Assembly (NCBI GenBank): GCA_963663495.1
Contig: OY760427.1
Span: 4,340,001 to 4,404,000 of the forward strand
Direction of reading: 5' to 3'
Length of the DNA: 64,000 nucleotides
From: G963663495 sp963663495
Lineage (GTDB): Bacteria; Bacteroidota; Rhodothermia; Rhodothermales; Bin80
Shown: positions 8,980 to 17,697 of the stretch, piece by piece
Numbering within the stretch: the first letter of the stretch is position 1
How the letters are laid out: the number at the start of each line of letters is the position of its first letter
The notes under the pieces: model-generated
What the model saw: the letters and a program-made list of their open reading frames with translations, nothing else
Told to the model about the DNA's origin: nothing
The model's database searches: none
Position numbers and translations under genes: made by a program

Positions 8980-9663
8980 ATGCTCAGAGTATGTTACACA
9001 CCGGTTGCCCGGATTGTATTGGTCCTGCTCGCCACACTAAGCGGCACATGGAGAAGTTCGGCACAGGAGAATGCATTTGCACATCTTCGCAGCTTGGATC
9101 ATTCATGGATGCAGATAGCCTTTGAGCACAAGCAGGCGCATGATCGGTACACGCATGTGGTTCGCAAGCTGCGCGGCAACGTTGAACCTACTGTCTCGGC
9201 GTTCGTGATTAGATACGCGGGAGATGGGATCAGCCAAACCGACTCGACGCATCTGGCTCATTTAGGCGCCAGCGTAATCCCCGAGGATCCTCCCTTCCTG
9301 AACGAGCGCTTCAAGGACGATTTTCAATACAGTTTCCTGCCGGATACCGTACTGATGGGAAGAAACACACGGATTATCGCCGTTACGGCCGTGCCCGCGG
9401 ACAGCGATCTCCACGCAATCCGCGAAGCGTTGTACTACATTGACCAGGCAACAGGAAGAACGGTCGCGATACGGCATGAACGTCAAGCAGCAAGTCTATT
9501 CTATGGGGAACAGAGCACGTACTGGGTACGTCTTCGTCCCGGGCCATCGGAAGGATCTTGGGTGCCGTTCCAAGTGCAAATTCAAACGGGCCTGAGGTTG
9601 CTGCATAAACCCTCGTTATGGCTGCAAAGAAACATCGCGTTCTACAATTACGGCGTGGAGTGA
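8980..9663 (+). CDS. Secreted/periplasmic protein of unknown function
   Basis: I do not recognise a family. The frame is open from 8884, but the ATG at 8980 begins a clear signal peptide: basic start, hydrophobic 'RIVLVLLATLSG', and a likely cleavage after 'SSAQ'. The mature part (~200 residues) contains 'YTHVVRKLRGN', 'FLPDTVLMGRNTRIIAV' and repeated beta-strand-like segments, ending 'NIAFYNYGVE'. The distribution suggests a periplasmic beta-rich protein, perhaps of the LolA-like/DUF-type carrier fold; this is a guess from composition only. It lies 60 bp upstream of birA on the same strand. Confidence 0.6.
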   Translation: MLRVCYTPVARIVLVLLATLSGTWRSSAQENAFAHLRSLDHSWMQIAFEHKQAHDRYTHVVRKLRGNVEPTVSAFVIRYAGDGISQTDSTHLAHLGASVIPEDPPFLNERFKDDFQYSFLPDTVLMGRNTRIIAVTAVPADSDLHAIREALYYIDQATGRTVAIRHERQAASLFYGEQSTYWVRLRPGPSEGSWVPFQVQIQTGLRLLHKPSLWLQRNIAFYNYGVE

Positions 9664-9723
9664 CGGCAGCGCCTGCACGGCTTCAGTCTCTGCGCGCCGT
9701 GCTGTCTCAATAGAGTCAATACA

Positions 9724-10512
9724 TTGGTCACCGACGACGCCGATAGCATCAACAGGATTGAACTAGATGGGCTGCTACGTACTCGAATGTTCGGTCGTAA
9801 CCTCAAGACCTACCAAGAGGTCACATCAACCAATACCATCGCCATGCGGTGGGCAGATCAAGGGGCTCCTGAGGGAAGCATTGTTCAGACAGAATTCCAG
9901 AGTGAAGGGCGCGGACGACATGGAAGGACATGGTACGCACAGGATGGACAAAGCCTCCTCTTCTCGGTCATATTGCGTCCGCGCCTTGCTCCCAAACAAC
10001 TGGGACTGCTCGTTATTGCCGCGAGTTGTGCAGTCTGTGCCGCATTGGACAACGTTCTGTGTCCCGCACGCTCGACTGTAAAATGGCCTAACGACATTCT
10101 GGTGCGAGGCCGCAAATGCTGCGGCATGCTTCTTGATACAGCCATTGGATTAGATACGGTCGTCGTGCTGGGAGTTGGAATCAATGTGAATCAGGATAGC
10201 TTCCCGCCTGACTTGGAAAATCGTGCCACCTCCCTTCGGCTTGAAACAGGGAGGCATGTTCCTCGCACCCCACTCCTGCACAACGTTTTGGAGTGCTTGG
10301 AACAACACTACGAAAATGTGCACGCTGGTGCGCGAGCCACGCTGCAGGCATACGAAGCCCGGTTGGACGGGCTAGGCTCCAGCAGAATCGTGCGCCGCCC
10401 AGATGGCGGTGCAGAGCTCTCGGGGACCATACTTGGAATTACTCAGACAGGAAGCCTTCAAATGCGGACCAGTGATGGCATTCAGCAAGTCATCACAGGA
10501 CAGCTGGTGTAG
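9724..10512 (+). CDS. birA: Biotin--[acetyl-CoA-carboxylase] ligase, short (class I) form
   Basis: Attaches biotin through biotinyl-AMP to the BCCP subunit of acetyl-CoA carboxylase. The catalytic motif is 'GRGRHGRTW', which in this family is the biotinyl-AMP binding loop, followed by 'SLLFSVILRP' and the lysine motif 'VKWPNDILVRGRKCCGMLL', then 'VLGVGINVN'. The protein is 262 residues and lacks the N-terminal winged-helix domain, so it should be a ligase without repressor activity. The start codon is TTG at 9724; no ATG fits well. The gene abuts coaX with no gap, a pairing seen in many bacteria. Confidence 0.92.
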   Translation: MVTDDADSINRIELDGLLRTRMFGRNLKTYQEVTSTNTIAMRWADQGAPEGSIVQTEFQSEGRGRHGRTWYAQDGQSLLFSVILRPRLAPKQLGLLVIAASCAVCAALDNVLCPARSTVKWPNDILVRGRKCCGMLLDTAIGLDTVVVLGVGINVNQDSFPPDLENRATSLRLETGRHVPRTPLLHNVLECLEQHYENVHAGARATLQAYEARLDGLGSSRIVRRPDGGAELSGTILGITQTGSLQMRTSDGIQQVITGQLV

Positions 10513-11262
10513 ATGGCGCTGCGGGTAGCAATTGACATCGGCAACAGCGCACTGAAGACGGCCTACTTTAGAGACGCAGTCATCTTGGAAACGTGCCGCA
10601 TCAGGATGGGCACGGATGATGAAATACAGTCGCAACTAGGCACCTTCATAGCCCGTGATGACATAGAATCCGTGGGTGTTTCCAGTGTTGTACCAAACGC
10701 CACACGGTTGGTGCGCCAGACTGCACCCCGGCATTGCTCGTTCGTGGAAATAAACGCGAGGTTGCGTATGCCCATTACGATTGACTACGCGACTCCCGAC
10801 ACCCTAGGTGCAGACAGGCTGGCAAGCGCTGTCGGAGCTTGGTCGGAGTGGGGAGCTTATGGTGCAGTCATTGTAGTGGATATTGGAACTGCAGTCAATA
10901 TTGAAGCCATCACCGCCGAGGGCCACTACCTGGGGGGCATAATCACTGCAGGGCCCGACACGGTACGGCGGGCCCTGCAAGGTCGTACCGCACAGCTCCC
11001 CGAAGCGATGCTGAAAATTCCGCCACGAGCCATCGGGACATCAACCCAGGATGCTCTCCGGGCAGGCATTATGTACGGTGTGATCGACCAGACAGAGGGT
11101 GCTGTTCGGCGGCTTAAGATAGAGCTGGCACAGCGATGTGTCGTGGTTGCCACAGGTGGATGGTGCGAGGCCCTCGGTCCATCACTGAAAACTGTGGACC
11201 ATTTTGATTCCCATCTGGCGCTACGGGGCATCCGTATCCTTATGGAGATGAATGCCCCGTAG
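10513..11262 (+). CDS. coaX: Type III pantothenate kinase
   Basis: Phosphorylates pantothenate in the first committed step of CoA synthesis. The ASKHA-fold landmarks are the phosphate-1 loop 'AIDIGNSALKTA' at the N-terminus, 'GADRLASAVGA', the phosphate-2 loop 'VVDIGTAVNIEAI' and 'GGIITAGPD'. In the last loop the usual Asp is Glu in 'NIEAI', a small departure from the common D-x-G-T-A-x-x-x-D pattern. The length of 249 residues is typical. It begins immediately after birA's stop codon, so the two are co-transcribed. Confidence 0.92.
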   Translation: MALRVAIDIGNSALKTAYFRDAVILETCRIRMGTDDEIQSQLGTFIARDDIESVGVSSVVPNATRLVRQTAPRHCSFVEINARLRMPITIDYATPDTLGADRLASAVGAWSEWGAYGAVIVVDIGTAVNIEAITAEGHYLGGIITAGPDTVRRALQGRTAQLPEAMLKIPPRAIGTSTQDALRAGIMYGVIDQTEGAVRRLKIELAQRCVVVATGGWCEALGPSLKTVDHFDSHLALRGIRILMEMNAP

Positions 11263-13491
11263 CTACTCCGTCAGCTTACCCGAAATCACATCCAGATGGT
11301 CCGCAATACCACGCAATACCTCTGCGGTCCGAACAATCTGGGTCTCTGCTTCGTCCCAATCCCGCGCCTCAATAGCTTCTCGAACCGCCGGTAACGTCTT
11401 CACCCCGTAGCCGGTATAAAAGCCCGGCGCGTAAATGTGGTGACGAAACCAAGACCTCCCAGGCAAACCGTCACTGTGAAGCATGCGGCGTTCCGCGCGC
11501 AGCAGTAGTCGATTGATCTCCACCGATTTCGCCCCCGATTTGGCGAATTCCTGGAGCAACCTATCACATCGCTGCGCGCTGGTCATCAGGTCCTGCTGAG
11601 CATTCTGCAGTGGTGCGAAGTTCAGATACGGGATGGCACCCTTTGCCGAAGGCGGTACATTGCGCTGCGTAGGATCAGCCGCCAGCACATAGGCACCATC
11701 ATCCACCAGGCTATTGTGACGCGCGGTAGCCGCGCGCATAGAACCCACCATCGCGGTAAGTTCGTCCACATACATCGCTACATTATCTGCGAAGCCGGAA
11801 AACTTGACAGGCAGTACATCCGCATTCGCCGCGCGCAGGGTGAGTCTACCGGCTACCTTGGCCAGCGCAATCCCGTAGGAAAAGCCCGGGTCACCAAACC
11901 GCCGGTAGTGGTCGTAGGAGTCGAACGCGGAATGATATGACCCGCCGCCGTTCTCGCCACCGAAGCTGATATGCAGCGACGCTATACCCAAGTGCTGCAG
12001 AAATGGTGTGTAGTCCGATCCGCTGCCTAACGGGGAAATACGGATATCCTCTCGCGTACCCGCTTCCTCGTTACCTGCAACACGCAAGCTCGCTCGCAAC
12101 CGGTCCAAAATACTAACTCTCGTCTGTGGGTCCGGTACGGAATGGGCAACCTCATTAACGAACCGCTCAAGCGTGTGGGATCCTCCCGCACGCAGGAAGC
12201 CACGGCCATTGCCGTCTGTGTTGATATACAAGGCCGCCACCGTATCCAGCTCGGCTGCGTGATGCTCCGCCCATTCAGTGGAGCCCAGCAAACCGGGTTC
12301 CTCAGCATCCCACCCTGCATAAACTATAGTCCGCTTCGGCCGATGGCCCCGCCGGGCCAGTATACCAATTGCACGGGCCTCCTCCATAAGAGCTACCATA
12401 CCACTAATGGGGTCAGCAGCACCGAACACCCAAGCGTCGCGATGATTACCGCGAATTATCCACTCATCCTTCAATTCCCTGCCCGGCAGCCGTGCAATGA
12501 GATTGTACGCAGGCACCAGATCCCAGTTAAAGGTCAGCTTCAGATGTACTTTGACTGGGCCCGGGCCCATGTGATAAGTCAGCGGCAGCGCGCCCCGCCA
12601 GGCCGCCGGGGCCACCGGGCCCTCAAGTCTCCGAAGTATCTCCATAGCGTCACCGTAGCCGATGGGCATTACCGGAATCGCCAATAGCGTCGGTGCCTCA
12701 TCCCGTGCGAGCCGGGGAGCATCCTCTGTGGCTCCGATGCCGGGCGTCAGGGGGTCGCCGGGAAACAGGGGCATGTCCATCACAGAACCGCGTTGCGTGC
12801 CTTGATCCATACGATAGGCACCGCCGGGATACACATCTCCCTGGAAGTATCCATCATCTCTCGGATCGGAATAAAGGATGCAACCCACTGCCCCATGCTC
12901 CGCCGCCACCTTGGGCTTGATCCCCCGCCATGAGCCGCCATAGCGCGCGAGCACGATCTTCCCTTCCACGCTGATTCCCAGTCGATCAAGCTCTTCGTAA
13001 TCACGCGGAATGCCCTGGTTCACGTACACCACTTCAGACGTTACTTCGCCATCAGCGGAGTAAGCGTTGTATGGAGGCAGCCTGCCCTCCCGAATGAAGG
13101 ATGTCTCGTCACCCTCTAGTTCCGGCTCCATAAGCGTGAGCTCCGGCGCTCCCGCACCCACAATTTCCAAGACCCGCTCCTTAGGTGTTGGAAACAGCAC
13201 ATGGTACACTTCTATGTCGGTTTCATAACCCCATGCCCTAAAGCTGTCAGCCATGAATCGTACATTGTCCAAACCGTGCGGCGAACCTACATGCTGTGGG
13301 GCAGCCGCCATGCGCCGCATCCATACATCAAGGTTCTGCGCGTTGAGCAAGGAATCAAACCGGCCCTCCAGCGAACGCTGCCGGGCACTCCCCTCCTCAG
13401 AAAACCCAAGCAGAGGATAATTTATCAGGATCGCTGCACCGACAAGTGCGATACCTGGAACCACACTCATGAACTGAAACCGGCGGGACAT
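11263..13491 (-). CDS. M28-family metallopeptidase, glutamate carboxypeptidase II-like
   Basis: A 742-residue exported or membrane-anchored peptidase with an N-terminal hydrophobic segment (~8-30). Domain order matches GCPII/PSMA: a split catalytic domain with a PA insert (~150-300, 'EGKIVLARYGGSWRGIKPK'), then the zinc-binding core and a C-terminal TFR-dimer-like helical domain (~600-740). Likely Zn ligands are the His in 'NHRDAW', the Asp in 'GAADPISG', the acidic pair in 'WDAEEPGLLGSTEW', 'INTDGNG' and the His in 'GSYHSAFDSYDHY'. It probably trims peptides or N-acylated glutamates in the periplasm. The gene converges on coaX with no gap and is divergent from the 13635 gene. Confidence 0.9.
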   Translation of the reverse strand: MSRRFQFMSVVPGIALVGAAILINYPLLGFSEEGSARQRSLEGRFDSLLNAQNLDVWMRRMAAAPQHVGSPHGLDNVRFMADSFRAWGYETDIEVYHVLFPTPKERVLEIVGAGAPELTLMEPELEGDETSFIREGRLPPYNAYSADGEVTSEVVYVNQGIPRDYEELDRLGISVEGKIVLARYGGSWRGIKPKVAAEHGAVGCILYSDPRDDGYFQGDVYPGGAYRMDQGTQRGSVMDMPLFPGDPLTPGIGATEDAPRLARDEAPTLLAIPVMPIGYGDAMEILRRLEGPVAPAAWRGALPLTYHMGPGPVKVHLKLTFNWDLVPAYNLIARLPGRELKDEWIIRGNHRDAWVFGAADPISGMVALMEEARAIGILARRGHRPKRTIVYAGWDAEEPGLLGSTEWAEHHAAELDTVAALYINTDGNGRGFLRAGGSHTLERFVNEVAHSVPDPQTRVSILDRLRASLRVAGNEEAGTREDIRISPLGSGSDYTPFLQHLGIASLHISFGGENGGGSYHSAFDSYDHYRRFGDPGFSYGIALAKVAGRLTLRAANADVLPVKFSGFADNVAMYVDELTAMVGSMRAATARHNSLVDDGAYVLAADPTQRNVPPSAKGAIPYLNFAPLQNAQQDLMTSAQRCDRLLQEFAKSGAKSVEINRLLLRAERRMLHSDGLPGRSWFRHHIYAPGFYTGYGVKTLPAVREAIEARDWDEAETQIVRTAEVLRGIADHLDVISGKLTE

Positions 13492-13634
13492 AGTAAAGTC
13501 ACATTGGTTATTGATCGCAAAAGCAACAATATAGCAGATGCAGCATCACCATCGCGTGGTTGTAACTATTTTGGGAGGGCGGCAGATTGCGTATTTTGCG
13601 GCGTATACAGAAACAGATCAGAACCAACACACAC

Positions 13635-14624
13635 ATGACTAAGATGTCTCTGGCGTCTATCGCCCACGCCCTCGACGATTTGCTGGACAGTCAGATGGTG
13701 GGCCAAGCCCGTATTACAGCGCAGTTGGTGTCCGCAGCCGAGGCCGCAGGCATTGCTCCAGAAAAAACCATGCAACGCCTGGTTCGCGTACGTAAAAGAA
13801 CGACCTTGGACGAACTGTGGGTTACGGACGAAACGGGGGAGACCTGCTATACGACTGCTTGCAATAAGGACGGCAGCCCGGTCCAGTTCCAGTTTCTTGA
13901 AGATCCGGCGGTGCAGCCACAAGCGTCGCACTTTCATTCCCTACTTACCGTTCAGCCCAGCGAGAATGCAGTCGTGGTCCAAGCTGCCCAAGTGCGTGAA
14001 ATTGACTATGGGGTATTCAAGTACGTAGGGGTTAACGGCGTGGATAAATGCCGCATAGTCCAAGTAGGTAGCGCACTGGCCTTTGAAGAGCAGGGTCTTC
14101 TTCAAGACTCCTACGCGTCTCCCGTGATGACTGCAGTCCTTGCTGCGTTCGGAGAGGCAGACCTGCTGCGAAACGCCTTCACCGATCGGCTGGAAGAAAC
14201 GCGAGCCGTAATGGAAGACATTTTGGGTGCACAGATGGTCATCCAGGCTACCTTGGCTGTGATGTTTCTGGAGTTAGCCGAGCAGGCTGGCTGGTCAACT
14301 GCCGAAATCGAGTCTCAATTGCAGCGCATTGTTGAGAACTCATCCATTGGTAAGGTGCAGTCCGCCACGCTAAGCGGCGAAGTCATTTACTCCAGCCACG
14401 ATGATGGCTTCGTGGGCGGGGGCCTTCCCTTTAATGACGACCTGGCACCCATACAGTACGGTGGCGCCTATCACATCGTCCGCCCGGCCAAGGAGAGAGC
14501 GGGAGATGGCGTGCCGGTCAAGTCCGTCACTGCTGTTAGCGAGGCCTGGCCTCGGGTGGTGCAGGTTGATGTCCGCCTTGAGGATCGCCAACTTGTTTCC
14601 CCTCGCTTTGGGCTGACATCCTAA
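13635..14624 (+). CDS. Hypothetical protein with two sensor-like repeats
   Basis: Family not recognised. With the ATG at 13635 it is 329 residues with no signal peptide or membrane helix. It appears to hold two related halves: each starts with a helix of the type 'LDDLLDSQMVGQARITAQLVS' or 'MEDILGAQMVIQATLAVMFL', continues with an amphipathic helix and reaches a strand pair ('LDELWVTDETGETCY' against 'SATLSGEVIYSS'). The pattern resembles periplasmic Cache-type ligand domains, but no transmembrane or output domain is attached. Its stop is 9 bp from the edge of the DruA-IS4 element. The gene was originally convergent with the CoA-binding-protein gene at 17689-17938. Confidence 0.55.
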   Translation: MTKMSLASIAHALDDLLDSQMVGQARITAQLVSAAEAAGIAPEKTMQRLVRVRKRTTLDELWVTDETGETCYTTACNKDGSPVQFQFLEDPAVQPQASHFHSLLTVQPSENAVVVQAAQVREIDYGVFKYVGVNGVDKCRIVQVGSALAFEEQGLLQDSYASPVMTAVLAAFGEADLLRNAFTDRLEETRAVMEDILGAQMVIQATLAVMFLELAEQAGWSTAEIESQLQRIVENSSIGKVQSATLSGEVIYSSHDDGFVGGGLPFNDDLAPIQYGGAYHIVRPAKERAGDGVPVKSVTAVSEAWPRVVQVDVRLEDRQLVSPRFGLTS

Positions 14625-14633
14625 CGCAAGGTC
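14625..14633 (+). repeat. Target-site duplication, left copy
   Basis: CGCAAGGTC here is repeated in the same orientation at 17689-17697, on the far side of the IS4-type element. The last C may be part of the element end, so the duplication is 8 or 9 bp. IS4-family elements typically make 9-12-bp duplications. Confidence 0.85.
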
Positions 14634-14811
14634 TGCCCTGTACCCATAAATCATCCATTACGGTTCGATTGTTCGTCAGGTATGGTCAAATATCGCTGGC
14701 ATGGCTGTCGGAATATCTCGGGTATTTCGGCCTAACAGGTATGGTGTGTGACTTGAGGTGAATAATGCCATCCGCTCGTGCGGATACGCGATCTCTTCCT
14801 GCGCCGCTTCC
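14634..14811 (+). repeat. Left terminal inverted repeat of IS4-type element (~178 bp)
   Basis: Matches the reverse complement of 17510-17688 with roughly 15 mismatches, i.e. over 90% identity. Shared blocks include CCCATAAATCATCC, CGGTTCGATTGTTCGTCAG and a long perfect run around 14770-14811. Repeats this long are unusual for an IS4-family element, whose ends are normally under 20-50 bp. Confidence 0.85.
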
Positions 14812-14827
14812 CTTGGCGCTGCATTGC

Positions 14828-15025
14828 CTACATCCACGAACCCTCGGCTGCAGTCTCCTGGCGATACTTCTGCCTCCAGTAATTCAACGGTCCGTACGAG
14901 ATGCCCTGCTCTGCGCAAGACGCCGCTGCGGACCGGGTCCTTTCGTTATACTGCTCTACCAGCGGTAACATCTCTTCCGCCGTACGTCTGGGCTGTACCA
15001 GGCGGTCCGGGGTCTGGGTTCTCAC
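14828..15025 (-). CDS. Small HTH-type protein resembling IS66 TnpA / IS3 OrfA
   Basis: A 65-residue ORF inside the element, downstream of the transposase and on the same strand. The pattern 'RRTAEEMLPLVEQYN...SAAASCAEQGISYGPLNYWRQKYRQ' resembles the helix-turn-helix accessory proteins of IS66 (TnpA) and IS3 (OrfA), which share a 'TAEE...A..C...GIS...Y.WRQKY' layout. In those elements it binds DNA or regulates transposition. An IS4 element does not normally carry one, so it is either a passenger, a captured regulator or a remnant of an older IS66 insertion. Only weak evidence shows that it is translated. Confidence 0.5.
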   Translation of the reverse strand: MRTQTPDRLVQPRRTAEEMLPLVEQYNERTRSAAASCAEQGISYGPLNYWRQKYRQETAAEGSWM

Positions 15026-15140
15026 GTCTACGGGTAAGCTCTACAGAACCCGTCACCTAATCAAGATGCAAGTTCACCGCACGCTCACGCAGGTGTAGCC
15101 ACTGGGACATAGGCCCACATCAGGCAGGTTGATATGCCAT

Positions 15141-17450
15141 TTATATGAACCCAGATGAATTCCCGTGCGAACATGCACTCAATTGTTCGTCTCTTACCTC
15201 GTATCCCAATGTCATTAGGTGTAACCTCTCTAGGCCACGCCACATGATCTGGTAACCCACCGGTCCATCACGAGTGCGGTTCTGATAACCGCCGAGCACC
15301 GCTACGATCAGGATAGCAGCTCCCAAAGTACTGGGCTTCGGCAGCTTTACCCGTGCTGCATATCCATCCAAGAATCGCAGCTCCATCTCCGTGAAAAAGA
15401 CATCCGCGTCCAGCTCCGGCACCTCCCGACCCAATTGCACCAAGGTCATGACGCGCCAGGATATCACACAATACATCGTTATTGCTCGCTGCAGACGCAA
15501 CGAGGTACGCAGACCCAAACGCTCTACCTTGCACCCACTCTTGAGCACGCGGAAGAAGTCTTCCACCCGCCACCGCTTGAGATACATTGCCAACACCCGC
15601 CGTGCATCCGCTACGCTCCCTACCTCCATGCTGGTCAATAGCATCCACTCCACCGGCGGCGCATCCCCCGGAGGCTCCACCTCCAACACATGCACCCCGT
15701 ACATCACCACCGGCTCCTCCTCGTTCTTCGGATCCGGCAACAAGAACCTCCCGTAGCGTACCTCCGCATTGACCATCCGGTAACTGCGACCCTTCCGTGC
15801 CTGCTTGCGCGCCTGCTTCTTGCGCGCCGTCACCCGCTGTATCTCTATCTCCACATTCCCCGGAGCCTTACCACTGCGCATTACCGCAAACAGCTTGCGA
15901 TCATCCAACAGCTTCCGATCATGCTTCGCTCGTATCAATACCTCCGCCTTACCCTGTCTGCGCTGCTCGGCAAACATAGCAAAGCTGTCCGCCTCCCGGT
16001 CCGCAACACAGATCACCTGCGTCTCGCCGGACAGCTCCTCCGCCGCCTCGCATATATCCTTGAACCCGTCTATCCACTGCTGCGTCCGCGGAGCATGCGG
16101 ACCCTCCTCCGGATCCTTGAAGCTGCCACGCAACACCCCCAACGTCAATCCATCCTCCGTCACCACCAGCGTCGTATGCAACGGCAACCCCAGCGTCTTC
16201 GCCGTCGTCTGATTACTCCCTATTACCTCCAAATCCGTACACGCCGGCCGCGTACTGTACCGCAACTTCGTCGTGTCCTGGATGCATAACACGGTCTCCT
16301 GACTACGCATGCGCTCTATCGTACGCCCACGATGCGGCGCCAATATGTTCTCCGGCGTTACCGTTTTGTCCTTCTTGCTCTCCAATAACCGGTAATGCCC
16401 CTTCACCGCCGCGCGGTCCGCATCCGTATGCGCGGTAATGCTGTGGCCTATCACATCGGCCAACATGGACGTACTCTTTACCAGTCGCACAGACAACCGC
16501 CTGTCTCCCAATGGCGCTCCGCCAAACTCCGTTTCGGCCCACTGCGCACTGTCAATCCCCTCGTGCGGATCCCTCACCGGACGCAACTCCTCCTCCGGTT
16601 CCCCCAAGGTCCCGCGCCATTCTTTGTCCAACTCGTATACATACAGCCCCTTGGGATCCTCTTCCTTTGCCTCCTTGTGCCGCTTTCCGCCTGCGGTATG
16701 GCCGATCAATACAAAATTGTTCACCTCAAAACACGCTCCTTCCCCTTGGGGATCCACATACGTTTCGACAACCCAGGGACGGTAACAGTACCGTGCCTGA
16801 AAATCATCCGCCAACCGTCTCAATACCTTACCCAGTACATGGCTGGCCAAATCCTGACACTGCCCCCGTATCAGAAAACGACTCAAACACACCACACGGT
16901 GCAAATGCGCCTTGCGCTGCTCATCACTCCACGCCATCCAGTGCTCTCTGGGCGCCAGGCACAACGCCGCCGCCGAAAATCCCACCGCTCCCAGGTAACC
17001 ATGGGCACTGCCTATCAGATAGCGTACCTGCGCTCCCACAAATGTGGTCGTACGCCTCGGATGCTCAAAGTGCAGCAACGTGTTCCACACCATACGCTGC
17101 TCGTCCGTCTCAACCAACTCAATCGTCAACCCCCGGACACCATGTACCGTGTCCGGTAACGCTATCGGATCCGGTACCCGCTCCTCGCGCCTACGCGGTT
17201 CCGCCTTAGCCGCATTACAATTCTCGGGCTTGGGCAACACAATCCTCCCCCGGGCCTCCAACTTCGATAAAGCCTGCGCACAGTTGCTCACCTGCGGTTC
17301 GCCCCGTGCATCAACAAACCCGAACTCTTCACAGACAGCGCGCGCTATCTGCGTGCGAAACCGCCAACGATCGTCGGCAAGAACCCTGTCCAAACGCTCT
17401 CCATTGCAGGGAGCGGTGAGCGTTCGTAAGACCTGACTTCGCTGAAGCAT
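15141..17450 (-). CDS. IS4-family transposase with N-terminal DruA-like (DUF4338) domain
   Basis: A 769-residue protein. Residues ~1-95 are a variable lead. Residues ~100-283 match DUF4338, the domain of Druantia protein DruA: 'VGAQVRYLIGSAHGYLGAVG', 'FSAAALCL', 'LSRFLI', 'LASHVLGKVLRRLADDFQAR', 'YRPWVVETYVDP' and 'GLYVYELDKEWRG'. Residues ~304-360 match the Tn5-type N-terminal DNA-binding domain ('WAETEFGGAPLGDRRLSVRL'). The RNase H-like DDE core follows with D392 ('CIQDTT'), D484 ('VADREAD') and E630. The YREK signature is exact: Y623-x2-R626-x3-E630-x6-K637. The gene is intact and starts 60 bp inside the right inverted repeat. What the DruA part does is unknown; I infer a role in target or end recognition. 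Confidence 0.93.
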   Translation of the reverse strand: MLQRSQVLRTLTAPCNGERLDRVLADDRWRFRTQIARAVCEEFGFVDARGEPQVSNCAQALSKLEARGRIVLPKPENCNAAKAEPRRREERVPDPIALPDTVHGVRGLTIELVETDEQRMVWNTLLHFEHPRRTTTFVGAQVRYLIGSAHGYLGAVGFSAAALCLAPREHWMAWSDEQRKAHLHRVVCLSRFLIRGQCQDLASHVLGKVLRRLADDFQARYCYRPWVVETYVDPQGEGACFEVNNFVLIGHTAGGKRHKEAKEEDPKGLYVYELDKEWRGTLGEPEEELRPVRDPHEGIDSAQWAETEFGGAPLGDRRLSVRLVKSTSMLADVIGHSITAHTDADRAAVKGHYRLLESKKDKTVTPENILAPHRGRTIERMRSQETVLCIQDTTKLRYSTRPACTDLEVIGSNQTTAKTLGLPLHTTLVVTEDGLTLGVLRGSFKDPEEGPHAPRTQQWIDGFKDICEAAEELSGETQVICVADREADSFAMFAEQRRQGKAEVLIRAKHDRKLLDDRKLFAVMRSGKAPGNVEIEIQRVTARKKQARKQARKGRSYRMVNAEVRYGRFLLPDPKNEEEPVVMYGVHVLEVEPPGDAPPVEWMLLTSMEVGSVADARRVLAMYLKRWRVEDFFRVLKSGCKVERLGLRTSLRLQRAITMYCVISWRVMTLVQLGREVPELDADVFFTEMELRFLDGYAARVKLPKPSTLGAAILIVAVLGGYQNRTRDGPVGYQIMWRGLERLHLMTLGYEVRDEQLSACSHGNSSGFI

Positions 17451-17509
17451 GCCACAACATAAAAAACAAGTAGCAAAATGTCAAATACATGAAGTGGTAG
17501 GATGGCAGT

Positions 17510-17688
17510 GGAAGCGGCGCAGGAAGAGATCGCGTATCCGCACGAGAGGACGGCATTATTCACCTCAAGTCACACACCATACCTGTCAGGTCGAAATACC
17601 CGAGATATTCCGACAGCCATGCCAGCGAGAGTTGACCAGAACTGACGAACAATCGAACCGTGTTGGATGATTTATGGGGGAAGGGCAG
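17510..17688 (-). repeat. Right terminal inverted repeat of IS4-type element (~179 bp)
   Basis: Inverted partner of 14634-14811. Its outer end reads CTGCCCTTCC on the minus strand, against (C)TGCCCTGTA at the left end. The transposase start codon lies ~60 bp inside its inner border, so the promoter should be in or beside this repeat. Confidence 0.85.
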
Positions 17689-17697
17689 CGCAAGGTC
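17689..17697 (+). repeat. Target-site duplication, right copy
   Basis: CGCAAGGTC, identical to 14625-14633. On the minus strand it is part of the last codons of the CoA-binding-protein gene. Confidence 0.85.

Larger units (their letters stand above)
14634..17688 (-). mobile_element. Complete IS4-type element with DruA-fused transposase
   Basis: About 3.05 kb. Its ends are nearly identical inverted repeats of ~180 bp beginning (C)TGCCCT; IS10 and IS50 of the same family also begin CTG. It is flanked by the direct repeat CGCAAGGTC. It encodes the 769-residue fusion transposase and a 65-residue HTH-like ORF. The insertion point is at the last codons of the CoA-binding-protein gene: joining the flanks without the element restores '...VTARRATTLR' followed by TAG. 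Intact ends, intact transposase and a perfect target duplication suggest a fairly recent insertion. Confidence 0.85.
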
